Of a stretch of DNA of 64,000 bases, positions 25,542-34,424 are shown piece after piece. This stretch comes from an uncultured Clostridia bacterium (GTDB lineage: Bacteria; Bacillota; Clostridia; Oscillospirales; Acutalibacteraceae). The translations under genes were made by a program, and so were the position numbers. The stretch spans positions 111,119 through 175,118 of the forward strand of contig CAKZZS010000023.1 in the NCBI GenBank assembly GCA_937884975.1. Direction: 5' to 3'. How positions within the stretch are numbered: the stretch's first letter is position 1; each line of letters opens with the position of its first letter. Below the pieces are notes generated by a model that saw nothing but the letters and a program-made list of their open reading frames with translations, did not search any database and was not told the origin of the DNA.

Positions 25542-26384
25542 ATGAAAATCAGTGAGATTTTTAAAAACAAGACTCCGATTTCATTTGAAATTTTTCCGCC
25601 GAAGGGCGATTTGAGCGTTGAAACGCTTCGTGACACGCTCTCTTCTCTTAAAAAGCTTAATCCCGATTTTATTTCCGTTACCTATTCCGCAGGCGGAACG
25701 GGCAACAGCGCAAAGACGGTTGAATTGGCGTCAGTTGTAAAAAATGAGTTCGGCATTGAATCAATGGCGCACCTGACCTGTATAAATTCCGACAGACAGA
25801 CGGTCCGAAAGGTGGTTTCGGATATTAAAAACGCAGGAATAGAAAATGTGCTTGCGTTAAGAGGAGATATTATTGAGGGTAACGAGCCGACTGATTTTAA
25901 AACGGCAGCCGACCTTATTGAGGAAATAAAGGACGAGCCGCTTTGCATCGGCGCCGCCTGTTATCCCGAGGGACACGTTGCGTGTCAAAGCGTTGAAAAG
26001 GACATTGAGTATCTTAAGGTCAAGCAGGACAAGGGAGCTTCATTTTTTGTCAGTCAGCTTTTCTTTGAGAACAGGTCGTTTTACGATTTTATTGAGAAAA
26101 CAAAAAGGGCAGGAATTACCGTGCCCATTACCGCAGGCATTATGCCGATGCTCTCAAAGTCGCAGGTAAGCCGAATGATTTTTATGTGCGGCGCTTCGCT
26201 TCCGAGTGAAATTATACGAATACTCAATAAATACGAAAATGACGAAATCTCTCTGAAAAAGGCAGGCATTGAATATGCCGCATCTCAGGCGCGAGATTTG
26301 ATTTCGAACGGCGTTGACGGAGTACACCTTTATACAATGAATAAACCCGAAATTGCTTCGGGTATAATGGAAAGAATTAAATGA
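25542..26384 (+). CDS. metF: Methylenetetrahydrofolate reductase (MetF)
   Basis: MetF reduces 5,10-methylene-THF to 5-methyl-THF, the methyl donor for methionine synthase. The 280-residue barrel begins 'PISFEIFPPKGD' (catalytic Glu in the FEFFPPK-like motif) and contains 'VLALRGDI' and 'GAACYPEGH', both typical. 'AGIMPMLSKSQVSRM' lies near the end of the barrel. It overlaps the MetH reactivation gene by 4 bases and lies in front of metH, so the whole methyl-transfer module is one operon. Confidence 0.93.
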   Translation: MKISEIFKNKTPISFEIFPPKGDLSVETLRDTLSSLKKLNPDFISVTYSAGGTGNSAKTVELASVVKNEFGIESMAHLTCINSDRQTVRKVVSDIKNAGIENVLALRGDIIEGNEPTDFKTAADLIEEIKDEPLCIGAACYPEGHVACQSVEKDIEYLKVKQDKGASFFVSQLFFENRSFYDFIEKTKRAGITVPITAGIMPMLSKSQVSRMIFMCGASLPSEIIRILNKYENDEISLKKAGIEYAASQARDLISNGVDGVHLYTMNKPEIASGIMERIK

Positions 26385-26995
26385 TTAAGCTTATCGGCAA
26401 TAAAAAAGAGGCGTTGCGTTACCTCGGCTACAAAGGACAGAGTCTTGACGAAGAAATGGAAAATCAGCTCGATTCTGCTTTGAAAGAGGGGCTTCGTCTT
26501 TGCGCGCCTAAAAGCGTTTATGCGGTTTTTGACTTAAAGCAAACGGCAGACGGACTTTTACTTGAAAACACCGACCTTACGCTTTTAGGGGAAAATATTA
26601 ACAACCATCTTTCGGGCGCTTCAAAATGCGCCGTGATGGCTGTTACAATAGGAGTCGGAATTGAAAAAGCGATTTCAGGATACGAAAGAACGGGATTTCT
26701 TACAAAATCCGTAATGCTTGACGGCGTTGCGACGGCTCTTGTCGAAGAGCTTGCGGACAGGGTGAATGAAGAAATAAAAATAAAAGCCGAAAAAGAGGGC
26801 TTTTACTGCAAAACTCGTTTCAGCCCCGGTTACGGCGACTTTCCGCTTGAAACCCAGAGAAAAATAATACCGCTTCTTGACTGTGAAAAGCGCGCAGGTA
26901 TTTTTCTTAACGAAAACTGTATTATGTCGCCGCGTAAAAGCGTTACTGCGGTTATAGGATTTTTTAAAAAGGAGGACGGGAAAAATGGAATTTGA
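26381..26995 (+). CDS. Stand-alone methionine synthase reactivation (activation-domain) protein
   Basis: This 204-residue protein corresponds to the C-terminal activation domain of B12-dependent methionine synthase (SAM-binding, reductive methylation of inactive cob(II)alamin). 'FSPGYGDFPLETQRKI' is close to the family signature RxSPGYxxxP. In E. coli this domain is fused to MetH; here it is a separate gene directly upstream of a MetH that lacks it. The ATG overlaps the metF stop and the 3' end overlaps the metH start, so stoichiometric production is likely. Confidence 0.88.
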   Translation: MIKLIGNKKEALRYLGYKGQSLDEEMENQLDSALKEGLRLCAPKSVYAVFDLKQTADGLLLENTDLTLLGENINNHLSGASKCAVMAVTIGVGIEKAISGYERTGFLTKSVMLDGVATALVEELADRVNEEIKIKAEKEGFYCKTRFSPGYGDFPLETQRKIIPLLDCEKRAGIFLNENCIMSPRKSVTAVIGFFKKEDGKNGI

Positions 26996-29351
26996 AAACG
27001 AATTTCTGCTTTTTGACGGCGGCTTCGGAACAATGCTGCAGCAAAGAGGGCTTAAAACGGGTGAACAACCCGATATGCTTAACCTTACTAATCCCGACCT
27101 TGTCAGACAGATACATAAGGAATATGTTGACGCAGGCGCGGATATTATTACCGCAAATACCTTTTCTTCAAACAGGCATAAATTGCCCGAAAACGTTTCG
27201 GTTGACGAAACTGTCGGCGCGGCAATAAAAATTGCAAGACAAGCCGGCGCAAAAACCGTCGCGCTTGATATAAGCCAGATAGGTATTCTTATGGAGCCTG
27301 TCGGCACGTTGAAATTTGACGCTGCGTATGAGTATTTTAAGGAAACGGTGCTTTCGGGCGTAAAGCACGGCGCGGACCTTATACTTATTGAAACAATGTC
27401 GGATTTGCTTGAGACAAAGGCTGCATTACTTGCGGCAAAGGAGAATTCCTCTCTTCCGGTTTTTGTTTCAATGACTCTCGGCGAGGACGGGAGAACCTTT
27501 CTCGGCGCGGATGCAAAAACTATCGCTTTGACTCTTTCGTCGCTCGGCGCGGACGCAGTCGGACTTAACTGTTCGTTGGGACCCGTTGAAATGCTTCCGC
27601 TTGTAAAGGAAATGACCGAGTATTCAAGAGTGCCCGTGCTCGTCCAGCCGAACGCAGGAATGCCCGTTTACGAAAACGGAAAAACCGTCTACACCGTTTC
27701 TGCAGAGGAATTTACCGACGCCGTTTCGAAAATGCTTGATTACGGCGTGACAATTGTCGGCGGCTGTTGCGGAACCACTCCCGAATACACAAGGGCGTTA
27801 AGAAAGCTTCTTACCTCAAGAAAACCCGTAAAACGAAACCAAAAAAGAGTTACCGCCGTCACAAGCGCGTCGAACGCGGTTATACTTGAAAACAGCGTTG
27901 CCGTAATCGGAGAAAGAATAAACCCAACGGGCAAAAAGAAATTAAGACAGGCGCTTATAGACGGGGACTTTGACTATATCGTCAACGAGGCGATTACCCA
28001 GACCGAGAACGGCGCGGATGTACTTGACGTAAATGTCGGTTTGCCCGAAATTGACGAAACAAAAACGCTTGTTGAAGCGGTAAGACAGATTCAGGCTGTG
28101 ACAAATCTGCCGCTTCAAATTGATTCGTCAAATCCCGAGTCGCTTGAAAAAGCGTGCCGTATCTATTGCGGAAAGCCGATTATAAACTCCGTCAACGGTA
28201 AAAGGGAAAGCCTTGAAACGGTTTTGCCAATTGCCAAAAAATACGGCGCGGCGGTTGTCGGACTGACGCTTGACGAAAACGGAATACCCGATACGGCGCA
28301 GGAAAGATTTGCAATCGCCGAAAGGATTTTAAAAAAAGCTTTGGAATACGGCATATCCAAAGAGGACGTTCTTATTGACTCGCTTGTGCTCACCGCTTCG
28401 ACAAATCAAAAGGCGGTAATGCAGACGCTTGAAACAATAAAGAAGGTCAAAAGAAAGCTTGGACTTAAAACCGTTCTCGGAGTATCCAACGTCTCCTTCG
28501 GACTGCCGAACCGCGAGCTTGTCAATTCAACCTTCCTCGCCTCGGCTTTCGGCGCAGGGCTTGATATGCCGATTTTAAATCCGTCGTCGCAAAGGTATAT
28601 GGACGTCGTAAACACCTTTAAGGTGCTTAACGCTCAGGATGAAAGCGCGGCTCAATATATTGAAAAGTACGCATCGCTTGAAATAAAGGACAGCAGGACG
28701 GATAAGAAAAGCGAAAACATAACGGCGAATAACGATATGGAATCGCTTGTGCTTTCGGGCAGAAAAAAGGAAGCGGCAGCGCTGACCGAAAAAATGCTTG
28801 AAACCGTACCGCCCGTTGAAATAATTGATAAGTATTTCATTCCGTCGCTTGACAAGGTCGGCGAAAAATACGAAAAGGGCGAATTCTTTTTGCCCCAGCT
28901 TATGTCAAGCGCCGAAACGGTAAAGGCAGGCTTTGATGTGCTTAAAAGCTATCTGCCGAAGGATGAAAGCCAGATAAAGGGTGAAATTCTTCTCGCCACC
29001 GTCAAGGGCGACATTCACGATATAGGAAAGAATATTGTAAAAATGCTTCTTGAAAATTACGGCTTTAAGGTGCTTGATATGGGAAAGGACGTTGACGAGA
29101 CGGACATTGTCGCCGCCGTAAAGGAGCATAATATAAAGCTTGTCGGTCTTTCCGCACTTATGACCACAACCGTCAGAAATATGGAAAAGACAATTGAAGC
29201 GTTGAGAAAAGAGACGCCCGAATGTAAAATAATGGTCGGCGGCGCGGTGCTCAATTCCGACTACGCAAAGCAGGTAGGAGCCGATTACTACTCAAAGGAC
29301 GCGGCAGGCAGCGCAAGAATTGCGGAAGAACTATTTAAGGATAACAGATAA
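26985..29351 (+). CDS. metH: B12-dependent methionine synthase lacking the activation domain (MetH)
   Basis: MetH moves a methyl group from methyl-THF to homocysteine. The 788-residue protein has the homocysteine-binding barrel (about residues 1-285; zinc Cys in 'GLNCSLG' and 'GGCCGTTPEY'), the pterin-binding barrel (about 300-560; 'VIGERINPTG'), a cap domain, and the cobalamin-binding domain with the axial His in 'GDIHDIGKNIV' (about 672-682). It ends there; the activation domain is the separate upstream gene. AAGGAGG precedes the ATG inside the end of that gene. Confidence 0.95.
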   Translation: MEFENEFLLFDGGFGTMLQQRGLKTGEQPDMLNLTNPDLVRQIHKEYVDAGADIITANTFSSNRHKLPENVSVDETVGAAIKIARQAGAKTVALDISQIGILMEPVGTLKFDAAYEYFKETVLSGVKHGADLILIETMSDLLETKAALLAAKENSSLPVFVSMTLGEDGRTFLGADAKTIALTLSSLGADAVGLNCSLGPVEMLPLVKEMTEYSRVPVLVQPNAGMPVYENGKTVYTVSAEEFTDAVSKMLDYGVTIVGGCCGTTPEYTRALRKLLTSRKPVKRNQKRVTAVTSASNAVILENSVAVIGERINPTGKKKLRQALIDGDFDYIVNEAITQTENGADVLDVNVGLPEIDETKTLVEAVRQIQAVTNLPLQIDSSNPESLEKACRIYCGKPIINSVNGKRESLETVLPIAKKYGAAVVGLTLDENGIPDTAQERFAIAERILKKALEYGISKEDVLIDSLVLTASTNQKAVMQTLETIKKVKRKLGLKTVLGVSNVSFGLPNRELVNSTFLASAFGAGLDMPILNPSSQRYMDVVNTFKVLNAQDESAAQYIEKYASLEIKDSRTDKKSENITANNDMESLVLSGRKKEAAALTEKMLETVPPVEIIDKYFIPSLDKVGEKYEKGEFFLPQLMSSAETVKAGFDVLKSYLPKDESQIKGEILLATVKGDIHDIGKNIVKMLLENYGFKVLDMGKDVDETDIVAAVKEHNIKLVGLSALMTTTVRNMEKTIEALRKETPECKIMVGGAVLNSDYAKQVGADYYSKDAAGSARIAEELFKDNR

Positions 29352-29366
29352 ATTGGAGGATATAAA

Positions 29367-30764
29367 ATGAGAGATTTAGTTATTATCGGAGCAGGACCGT
29401 CGGGAATATTCACGGCGGTTGAAATGATAAGAAGGGGCGTAAAGCAGAACATTCTTATTGTTGAAAAGGGTCAGCCCGTTGAAAAGAGGGCTTGCCCTAA
29501 AGCAAAGACGAAAAAATGTATGAACTGTCAGCCTTACTGTCATATTACAACGGGCTTTTCTGGCGCAGGCGCTTTTTCGGACGGAAAGCTGTCGTTGAGC
29601 TATGAGGTCGGCGGTGATTTGCCGTCGCTTATCGGCGAAGATTTTGCCCAGGAGCTTATTGACTATACGGATAAGATTTATCTTGAATTCGGCGCGGATA
29701 CCCACGTTGAGGGCGTCGGAAATGACGAAGAGGTAAAAAAGATAAGAATGCGCGCTATTCAGGCGGGACTTAAGCTTGTTGACTGTCCTATTAGACATCT
29801 CGGGACCGAAAAGGCGCAGAAGCTTTATTACGATATTGAGCAGTACCTTATTTCCAACGGCGTTGAGATTATTTTCGGCTACGAATGCGTTGATATTATT
29901 CTTGAGGACGGCGTTTGCAAGGGCGTAAAAATCACCAACGGCAAGGATGAAGAGGAAATACTCTCAAAGCGTACAATTTTTGCAACGGGCAGAAGGGGAG
30001 CTGACTGGCTTGAAAAAATCTGCTCGGAGTATAATATTGCCCATCAGCCCGGCACGGTTGACATCGGCGTCAGGGTTGAGGTACGAAACGAAATAATGGA
30101 AAAGGTCAACAAGGTGCTTTATGAGTCAAAGCTTGTCGGCTATCCGAAACCGTTTAAAAATAAGGTCCGCACCTTCTGTCAGAATCCGGGCGGCTTTGTA
30201 AGTCAGGAAAACTATGACGATAATCTTGCGGTTGTAAACGGACATTCGTATAAGGATTTGAAATCGAATAACACTAACCTTGCGATTTTGTGTTCCCATA
30301 ATTTTAATCAGCCGTTTAATCAGCCGATTTCCTATGCCCAGAAGGTCGGCGAGCTTACAAATATGCTCGGCGCAGGACATATTCTTGTTCAGCGCTACGG
30401 CGATATTCTTGACGGCAAACGCACCTGGCAGAAGGAACTGGCTCAGTCAAACCTCAAGCCGACTCTTCCCGACGCGGTTGCAGGCGATATTACAGCGGCT
30501 ATGCCCTACAGAGCGATGGTCAATATCATCAACTTTATTGCGGCTATGGACCACGTTGTACCGGGCTTTGCTTCAACCGAAACGCTTCTTTATTCACCCG
30601 AGCTTAAATTCTATTCTAACCGCGTAAAAATGGACGAGGACCTCAACACGTCCGTTAAGGGACTGTATTGTCTGGGCGACTCGAGCGGTTGGACAAGAGG
30701 ACTTATGATGGCTTCGATTATGGGCGTACTTATGGGCAGAAAAATTGCCGAAGCGGATGAATAA
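29367..30764 (+). CDS. FAD-dependent oxidoreductase of the COG2509 type
   Basis: The 465-residue flavoprotein has the N-terminal Rossmann motif 'VIIGAGPSGIFTA' (about residues 5-17), a Cys-containing segment 'CMNCQPYCHITTGFSGAG', the ATG-type motif 'TIFATGRRGADWL', and a final FAD loop 'GLYCLGDSSGWTRG'. This is the layout of widespread but poorly characterised FAD-dependent dehydrogenases. The substrate is unknown. It follows metH by 15 bases and overlaps the EamA transporter. Confidence 0.82.
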   Translation: MRDLVIIGAGPSGIFTAVEMIRRGVKQNILIVEKGQPVEKRACPKAKTKKCMNCQPYCHITTGFSGAGAFSDGKLSLSYEVGGDLPSLIGEDFAQELIDYTDKIYLEFGADTHVEGVGNDEEVKKIRMRAIQAGLKLVDCPIRHLGTEKAQKLYYDIEQYLISNGVEIIFGYECVDIILEDGVCKGVKITNGKDEEEILSKRTIFATGRRGADWLEKICSEYNIAHQPGTVDIGVRVEVRNEIMEKVNKVLYESKLVGYPKPFKNKVRTFCQNPGGFVSQENYDDNLAVVNGHSYKDLKSNNTNLAILCSHNFNQPFNQPISYAQKVGELTNMLGAGHILVQRYGDILDGKRTWQKELAQSNLKPTLPDAVAGDITAAMPYRAMVNIINFIAAMDHVVPGFASTETLLYSPELKFYSNRVKMDEDLNTSVKGLYCLGDSSGWTRGLMMASIMGVLMGRKIAEADE

Positions 30765-31692
30765 TGCAACTAAGCCGTCAACGAAACGGCAACAGGCAGT
30801 CAGTTATATTCTTCTGATAATAGGCGCGTTTATATGGGGCTCGGCATTCATTTTCCAGAAAAAGGGAATGGACTATATCGACCCGTTTGCCTTTAACGGA
30901 ATAAGAAATTTAATCGGCTCGGCGGTGCTTTTACCTTTTATATTCATTTCCGATAAAAGGAAGGACAGCGAAACGCTTAAAAAGGAAAAGGCTTCAAGAA
31001 AGCTCCTTTTGAAGGCAGGCGTTATCTGCGGCGTATTTCTTGCGGCGGCGTCAGCCGCACAGCAGTTTGCGCTCAAATACACCTCAACCGGCAAGGTCGG
31101 CTTTATAACCACGCTTTACATAATTTTTGTACCAATTGTCGGCGTTTTTATCGGAAAGCGCTTTCGTCCCATCCTGTGGATAAGCGCAGCTCTGGCAATA
31201 GTCGGGCTTTATGTGCTCTGCATAAAAAAAGGCGAGGGCTTTTCACTTTCACTCGGCGACTGGCTTGCGCTTTTGTGCGCCTTCCTCTTTGCTTTCCAGA
31301 TTCTCTCGCTTGACAAATTTACACCGCTTGTAAATCCCGTAAAGCTTGCCTGCGTGGAATTTTTTGTCTGCGGTGTAATCTGCTGCGCGCTGATGTTTAT
31401 TTTTGAAAAACCGACGCTTTCAAGCATTCTTGCGGCGTATATTCCGCTCCTTTACGCAGGGCTTCTTTCAACGGGCGTTGCCTACACGTTTCAGGCAGTG
31501 GCGCAAAAGCACGCAAATCCCGTTATGGCTTCGCTTATAATGAGCCTTGAATCGGTTTTCTGCGTGCTGACGGGCTGGGCTCTTCTTCACGAGGTGCTTA
31601 CACCGCGTGAAACAGTCGGCTGTGTGATAATTTTTATAGGCGTAATAATTGCCCAACTTCCCGAACGGAAGAAAAAGGAAATAACCGAATAA
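30757..31692 (+). CDS. EamA/DMT-family transporter
   Basis: The 311-residue protein has ten hydrophobic helices in two EamA repeats, with 'LLIIGAFIWGSAFIFQK' starting the first and 'GLLSTGVAYTFQAVAQ' in the second. Members export amino acids, nucleotide precursors or other small metabolites; specificity cannot be read here. ATG 30757 overlaps the stop of the FAD gene and is preferred over the TTG at 30745. A bidirectional terminator follows. Confidence 0.85.
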   Translation: MNNATKPSTKRQQAVSYILLIIGAFIWGSAFIFQKKGMDYIDPFAFNGIRNLIGSAVLLPFIFISDKRKDSETLKKEKASRKLLLKAGVICGVFLAAASAAQQFALKYTSTGKVGFITTLYIIFVPIVGVFIGKRFRPILWISAALAIVGLYVLCIKKGEGFSLSLGDWLALLCAFLFAFQILSLDKFTPLVNPVKLACVEFFVCGVICCALMFIFEKPTLSSILAAYIPLLYAGLLSTGVAYTFQAVAQKHANPVMASLIMSLESVFCVLTGWALLHEVLTPRETVGCVIIFIGVIIAQLPERKKKEITE

Positions 31693-31697
31693 AAAAC

Positions 31698-31727
31698 AAC
31701 CTCCAAAACTCAAAGGTTACGGAGGTT
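31698..31727. terminator. Bidirectional terminator between convergent genes
   Basis: AACCTCC (31698-31704) pairs with GGAGGTT (31721-31727); A-rich DNA precedes and T-rich DNA follows, so it can end both the forward EamA gene and the reverse GH25 gene. Confidence 0.7.
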
Positions 31728-31733
31728 TAATTT

Positions 31734-32495
31734 TTACTGTTTTCCGACTTTTAGTTCGTCCAGGGTCATTTTTCGGTTAAGAATATTCAGGTCAATTGTT
31801 TTTCCGTCTCCCCAGTAGCCGTCAAGCTCGGCAAGCTCGGTAAACTGCCAGAGACACCAGTCGTCGCGGTAATCCCACTGTATCGGATAATAAAGCGAGG
31901 TTATCCATTTTTTGCAGCCGTCGAAATCCCCCTTCAAATACTCCCTGTAGAGGTCGGGACGCGTGTAAATCATCGGCTTTACGCCGTAGCGCTTTTCAAT
32001 TTCGTCAACAAAGCTTTTCAGTTCTCTTACGACGTCCTCTTTCCGGGGCTTGTTTATGTGCTTGTCGCCGTAGTATTCGACGTCAACAACGGGGATGAGG
32101 TTTTCATTTTTCAGTTCTCCGACAGTTTCAATAAAATTGTCCGCCTGCGTTTTTCCTGCGCTGTCGTATGAGAAAAAGTGATACGCGCCGCAGGGAAGGG
32201 GAGAACGGTTGGCGTTTTCCCAGTTCGTTTTAAAGTTTACGTCCTGATAAATGCTTCCCTCCGTCGCCTTGATATAGACAAATTTGATATTTTGCGTTGC
32301 GAGCACGTCAAAGTCAATGTTGCCCTGATATACCGAAACGTCTGCGCCTATAATATCTGAGTCTTTGACGAAATAATCGTTAAGGAGAATTTCTTTATTT
32401 CTGACTTTCGGGTAGACGTAGAAAAACACGCCTGTCAAGCCGATGATAAGCGTAAGAGTGATTATTATTAAAGTAATTATGATTTTTTTCTTCAT
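31734..32495 (-). CDS. Membrane-anchored GH25 lysozyme
   Basis: The 253-residue protein has an N-terminal signal-anchor helix (about residues 4-28) and a GH25 muramidase domain: catalytic Asp in 'GADVSVYQG', 'FVYIKATEG', 'GAYHFFS', the Asp-x-Glu strand in 'PVVDVEYYG', and 'IYTRPDLY'. It would cut peptidoglycan outside the cell, for remodelling rather than phage lysis, since it stands away from the phage operon. Its ATG has no strong ribosome site ('CGGGAGTAACGG' lies upstream). Confidence 0.9.
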   Translation of the reverse strand: MKKKIIITLIIITLTLIIGLTGVFFYVYPKVRNKEILLNDYFVKDSDIIGADVSVYQGNIDFDVLATQNIKFVYIKATEGSIYQDVNFKTNWENANRSPLPCGAYHFFSYDSAGKTQADNFIETVGELKNENLIPVVDVEYYGDKHINKPRKEDVVRELKSFVDEIEKRYGVKPMIYTRPDLYREYLKGDFDGCKKWITSLYYPIQWDYRDDWCLWQFTELAELDGYWGDGKTIDLNILNRKMTLDELKVGKQ

Positions 32496-32540
32496 CCGTT
32501 ACTCCCGAGCATTTTTCATATTGTATCATATAAAAATAAA

Positions 32541-32569
32541 AAAGTCATCCGAAAAATACGGATGACTTT
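32541..32569. terminator. Terminator downstream of the PHP operon
   Basis: AAAGTCATCCG (32541-32551) pairs perfectly with CGGATGACTTT (32559-32569); T-rich DNA follows on the reverse strand. It ends the PHP/hypothetical gene pair before the GH25 gene. Confidence 0.85.
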
Positions 32570-32584
32570 AACTTTTAAAAAGCC

Positions 32585-33163
32585 TTACTGGGTGAAACCG
32601 AATTTTTCAATAATACTTACAACTTCTTCAACGGTTTTATTGTAAATGCGTTTGCCCAGTTCAACATAGTCCTCGTCATTGCTTTCGTCCTCGTCACGGT
32701 CGCAAAGCTTTTTGAAGGTTGCGCCTACCGCGTCCGCCGACGTTTCGCTCTCCCTAACGGCGAGCGAATAAAAGCTGAATTCCGGTCCGTCGGACAAATC
32801 GTTATAAAGAGCGTTGTTTTCGGCAGAAATCTTGTCATAAAAGGCATTTACGGCAGTGTTTGAAAGAAGCGCCGCCGGAAGACGGTGGCTTAAGCACCAC
32901 TGGGCGGAGAAAACAATAAGAATTCTGACCTGCTCTATCGATTCGGGCGTATTAGGAACCTTTCCGACTGCGGAGGCGATGTGCTTGTTTATTTCCTCAT
33001 CATTCAAAAAGATTTCCGCAAGGTGAATGCCGAGCTTTCTTGCCTTTTCGGTATTGCCGTTGGCGCGCTGACGGTTGACCTGCTCTAAAAGAAGAGCGGC
33101 CTCTGTCTTATCGTCAACCTGCGATTTACCGAATATTTTAATGTCGCTGTCATCATAGAACAT
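32585..33163 (-). CDS. Conserved-looking helical protein of unknown function
   Basis: I do not recognise this 192-residue protein. It is predicted mostly alpha-helical, with an acidic C-terminal third containing 'CDRDEDESNDEDYVELG' and a tail 'EEVVSIIEKFGFTQ'. No signal peptide, membrane segment or Cys motif is present. It starts 6 bases after the PHP gene, so the two are made together; it could be a partner or a regulator. The ribosome site GAGGG lies within the end of the PHP gene. Confidence 0.7.
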   Translation of the reverse strand: MFYDDSDIKIFGKSQVDDKTEAALLLEQVNRQRANGNTEKARKLGIHLAEIFLNDEEINKHIASAVGKVPNTPESIEQVRILIVFSAQWCLSHRLPAALLSNTAVNAFYDKISAENNALYNDLSDGPEFSFYSLAVRESETSADAVGATFKKLCDRDEDESNDEDYVELGKRIYNKTVEEVVSIIEKFGFTQ

Positions 33164-33169
33164 TTACGC

Positions 33170-34072
33170 TTAACCCTCCGAAGCCTGTTCCTGCTCACTT
33201 TCCGCCTTTGCCTGAGCCTCTGCCTTTTTCCTCATACGTTTAAGCCTTGCCTTGTAATTTACAAGCTTATTGAGGTTTTCCTCGGGCATATCGCAGTCGC
33301 CGACGGAAACGGGATATTTGTTATAAAGACCGTGGAATTCACTTCCGCCGGTTGTGAGTATCTTATTTTTCTGGGCAAATTTTTTGAGGATTTCCTTATC
33401 CTCCTCGGTATTGTAGGGCGACCAGACCTCAACGCCGTCAAGTCCCTGTGAGAGCAGCTTGTCCAGCAGCTCCATATTTCCGTGCTTCGACGGGTGGGCG
33501 AGAACCGCTACTCCGCCTGCGGCGTGGATAGCCTCAATAACCTCCGCGGTGTCGGGATAATTGGGCTTGGGGATAATGTTATTCTCGCTTTCGGGATTAA
33601 AAAGCTCTTCGTAAACGTCGCCGTAAATCGTCGTCGCAAAGCCGCACTCAACTAAAGCGCGCATAATATGCTGCTTATAAAGGCTCGTCGAGCCGGCAGC
33701 GCACGCGGTCATAAAGTCAAGCGAAACCGGAAAACGCTTTGCAACGTGAAGCATCATATAGTGCGCTTCCTTACGGCGCAAAAGGGTATTCTTGTGGCAA
33801 AGTCCCTCAAGTCTGTCGGGAGCGTCTGCAAGATAGCACAAAAGATGGCAAAGCCTGCCGCTTTCTTTTTCCGTAGCGGAAAGCTCAACCCCGTGGATAA
33901 CCTGAACGCCGTGTCTTGCGCCGATTATTTTACCTCTGCCCGCGCCTGCCATACAGTCGTGGTCGGTAATGGCAATGGTATTTACTCCTCTTTTTTTAGC
34001 CAAAACAATAATTTCTTCAATTCCCAGAGAACCATTAGATAATTTTGTGTGGCAATGTAAGTCTACGCTCAT
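33170..34072 (-). CDS. PHP-domain phosphoesterase
   Basis: The 300-residue protein has the PHP metal sites: 'DLHCHTKLSNGS' (HxH, residues 6 and 8), 'AITDHDCMAG', 'HGVELSA', and 'AVLAHPSKHG'. Stand-alone PHP proteins of this type include 3',5'-nucleoside bisphosphate phosphatases and related RNases (RnaAM/YciV). The C-terminal ~30 residues are rich in Lys, Glu and Ala and likely form a tail or coiled coil. AAAGGGG precedes the ATG. Two tandem promoters lie upstream. Confidence 0.85.
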   Translation of the reverse strand: MSVDLHCHTKLSNGSLGIEEIIVLAKKRGVNTIAITDHDCMAGAGRGKIIGARHGVQVIHGVELSATEKESGRLCHLLCYLADAPDRLEGLCHKNTLLRRKEAHYMMLHVAKRFPVSLDFMTACAAGSTSLYKQHIMRALVECGFATTIYGDVYEELFNPESENNIIPKPNYPDTAEVIEAIHAAGGVAVLAHPSKHGNMELLDKLLSQGLDGVEVWSPYNTEEDKEILKKFAQKNKILTTGGSEFHGLYNKYPVSVGDCDMPEENLNKLVNYKARLKRMRKKAEAQAKAESEQEQASEG

Positions 34073-34177
34073 TTAAATCCCCTTTCTTATCCCAAAACAA
34101 GTGCATAGTACAAGCATTGCTTAGTTTCCGCCCGAAATAAGGCGAAAGTAATCTAATTTACAATAATAATTATGATT

Positions 34178-34206
34178 ATTATATAACACTTTTTTTCATT
34201 TTGCAA
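34178..34206 (-). promoter_or_regulatory. Proximal promoter of the PHP operon
   Basis: Reverse-strand TTGCAA (34201-34206) and TATAAT (34178-34183) with a 17-base spacer. The message would have a leader of about 100 bases before the ATG. Confidence 0.65.
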
Positions 34207-34220
34207 GCATAAAATTATGT

Positions 34221-34249
34221 ATATTATCAAATTGAAATGTGAATGTCAA
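34221..34249 (-). promoter_or_regulatory. Distal promoter of the PHP operon
   Basis: Reverse-strand TTGACA (34244-34249) and TAATAT (34221-34226) with a 17-base spacer, directly upstream of the proximal promoter. The gene-free stretch 34073-34424 holds these two and a forward promoter for glyQS; no T-box is seen. Confidence 0.6.
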
Positions 34250-34342
34250 TAAAAAAATGCAGATATAATTATTTTTGTTAAGGTTGCAAGAAATTTGCAC
34301 GCTAAAAATGTGTATAGTGGAGAATTTCGTTTTGCAATTCTA

Positions 34343-34371
34343 TTGACTTTCTTTCGGATTTAATATAAACT
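34343..34371 (+). promoter_or_regulatory. Possible promoter of glyQS
   Basis: TTGACT (34343-34348) and TAAACT (34366-34371) with a 17-base spacer lie 54 bases upstream of the start codon. The -10 box is weak, and TATAAA (34364-34369, 15-base spacing) is an alternative. Confidence 0.4.
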
Positions 34372-34424
34372 TTACTGGTGTTATATTTTGAATAATGTAT
34401 ATTAAGAAAAAGGAATGGACTTAA

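Noticed and set aside
24644..25636. 330-codon reverse-strand open frame across corA and the start of metF
   Set aside because: Overlaps two clear forward genes and has no recognisable protein features.
31734..32495. GH25 lysozyme as the missing endolysin of the phage head cassette
   Set aside because: It is 18 kb away, on the other strand, has a membrane anchor and sits among housekeeping genes.
34073..34424. Possible T-box riboswitch before glyQS
   Set aside because: The T-box core (AGGGTGGNACCGCG-like) and specifier stem are not present in this interval.
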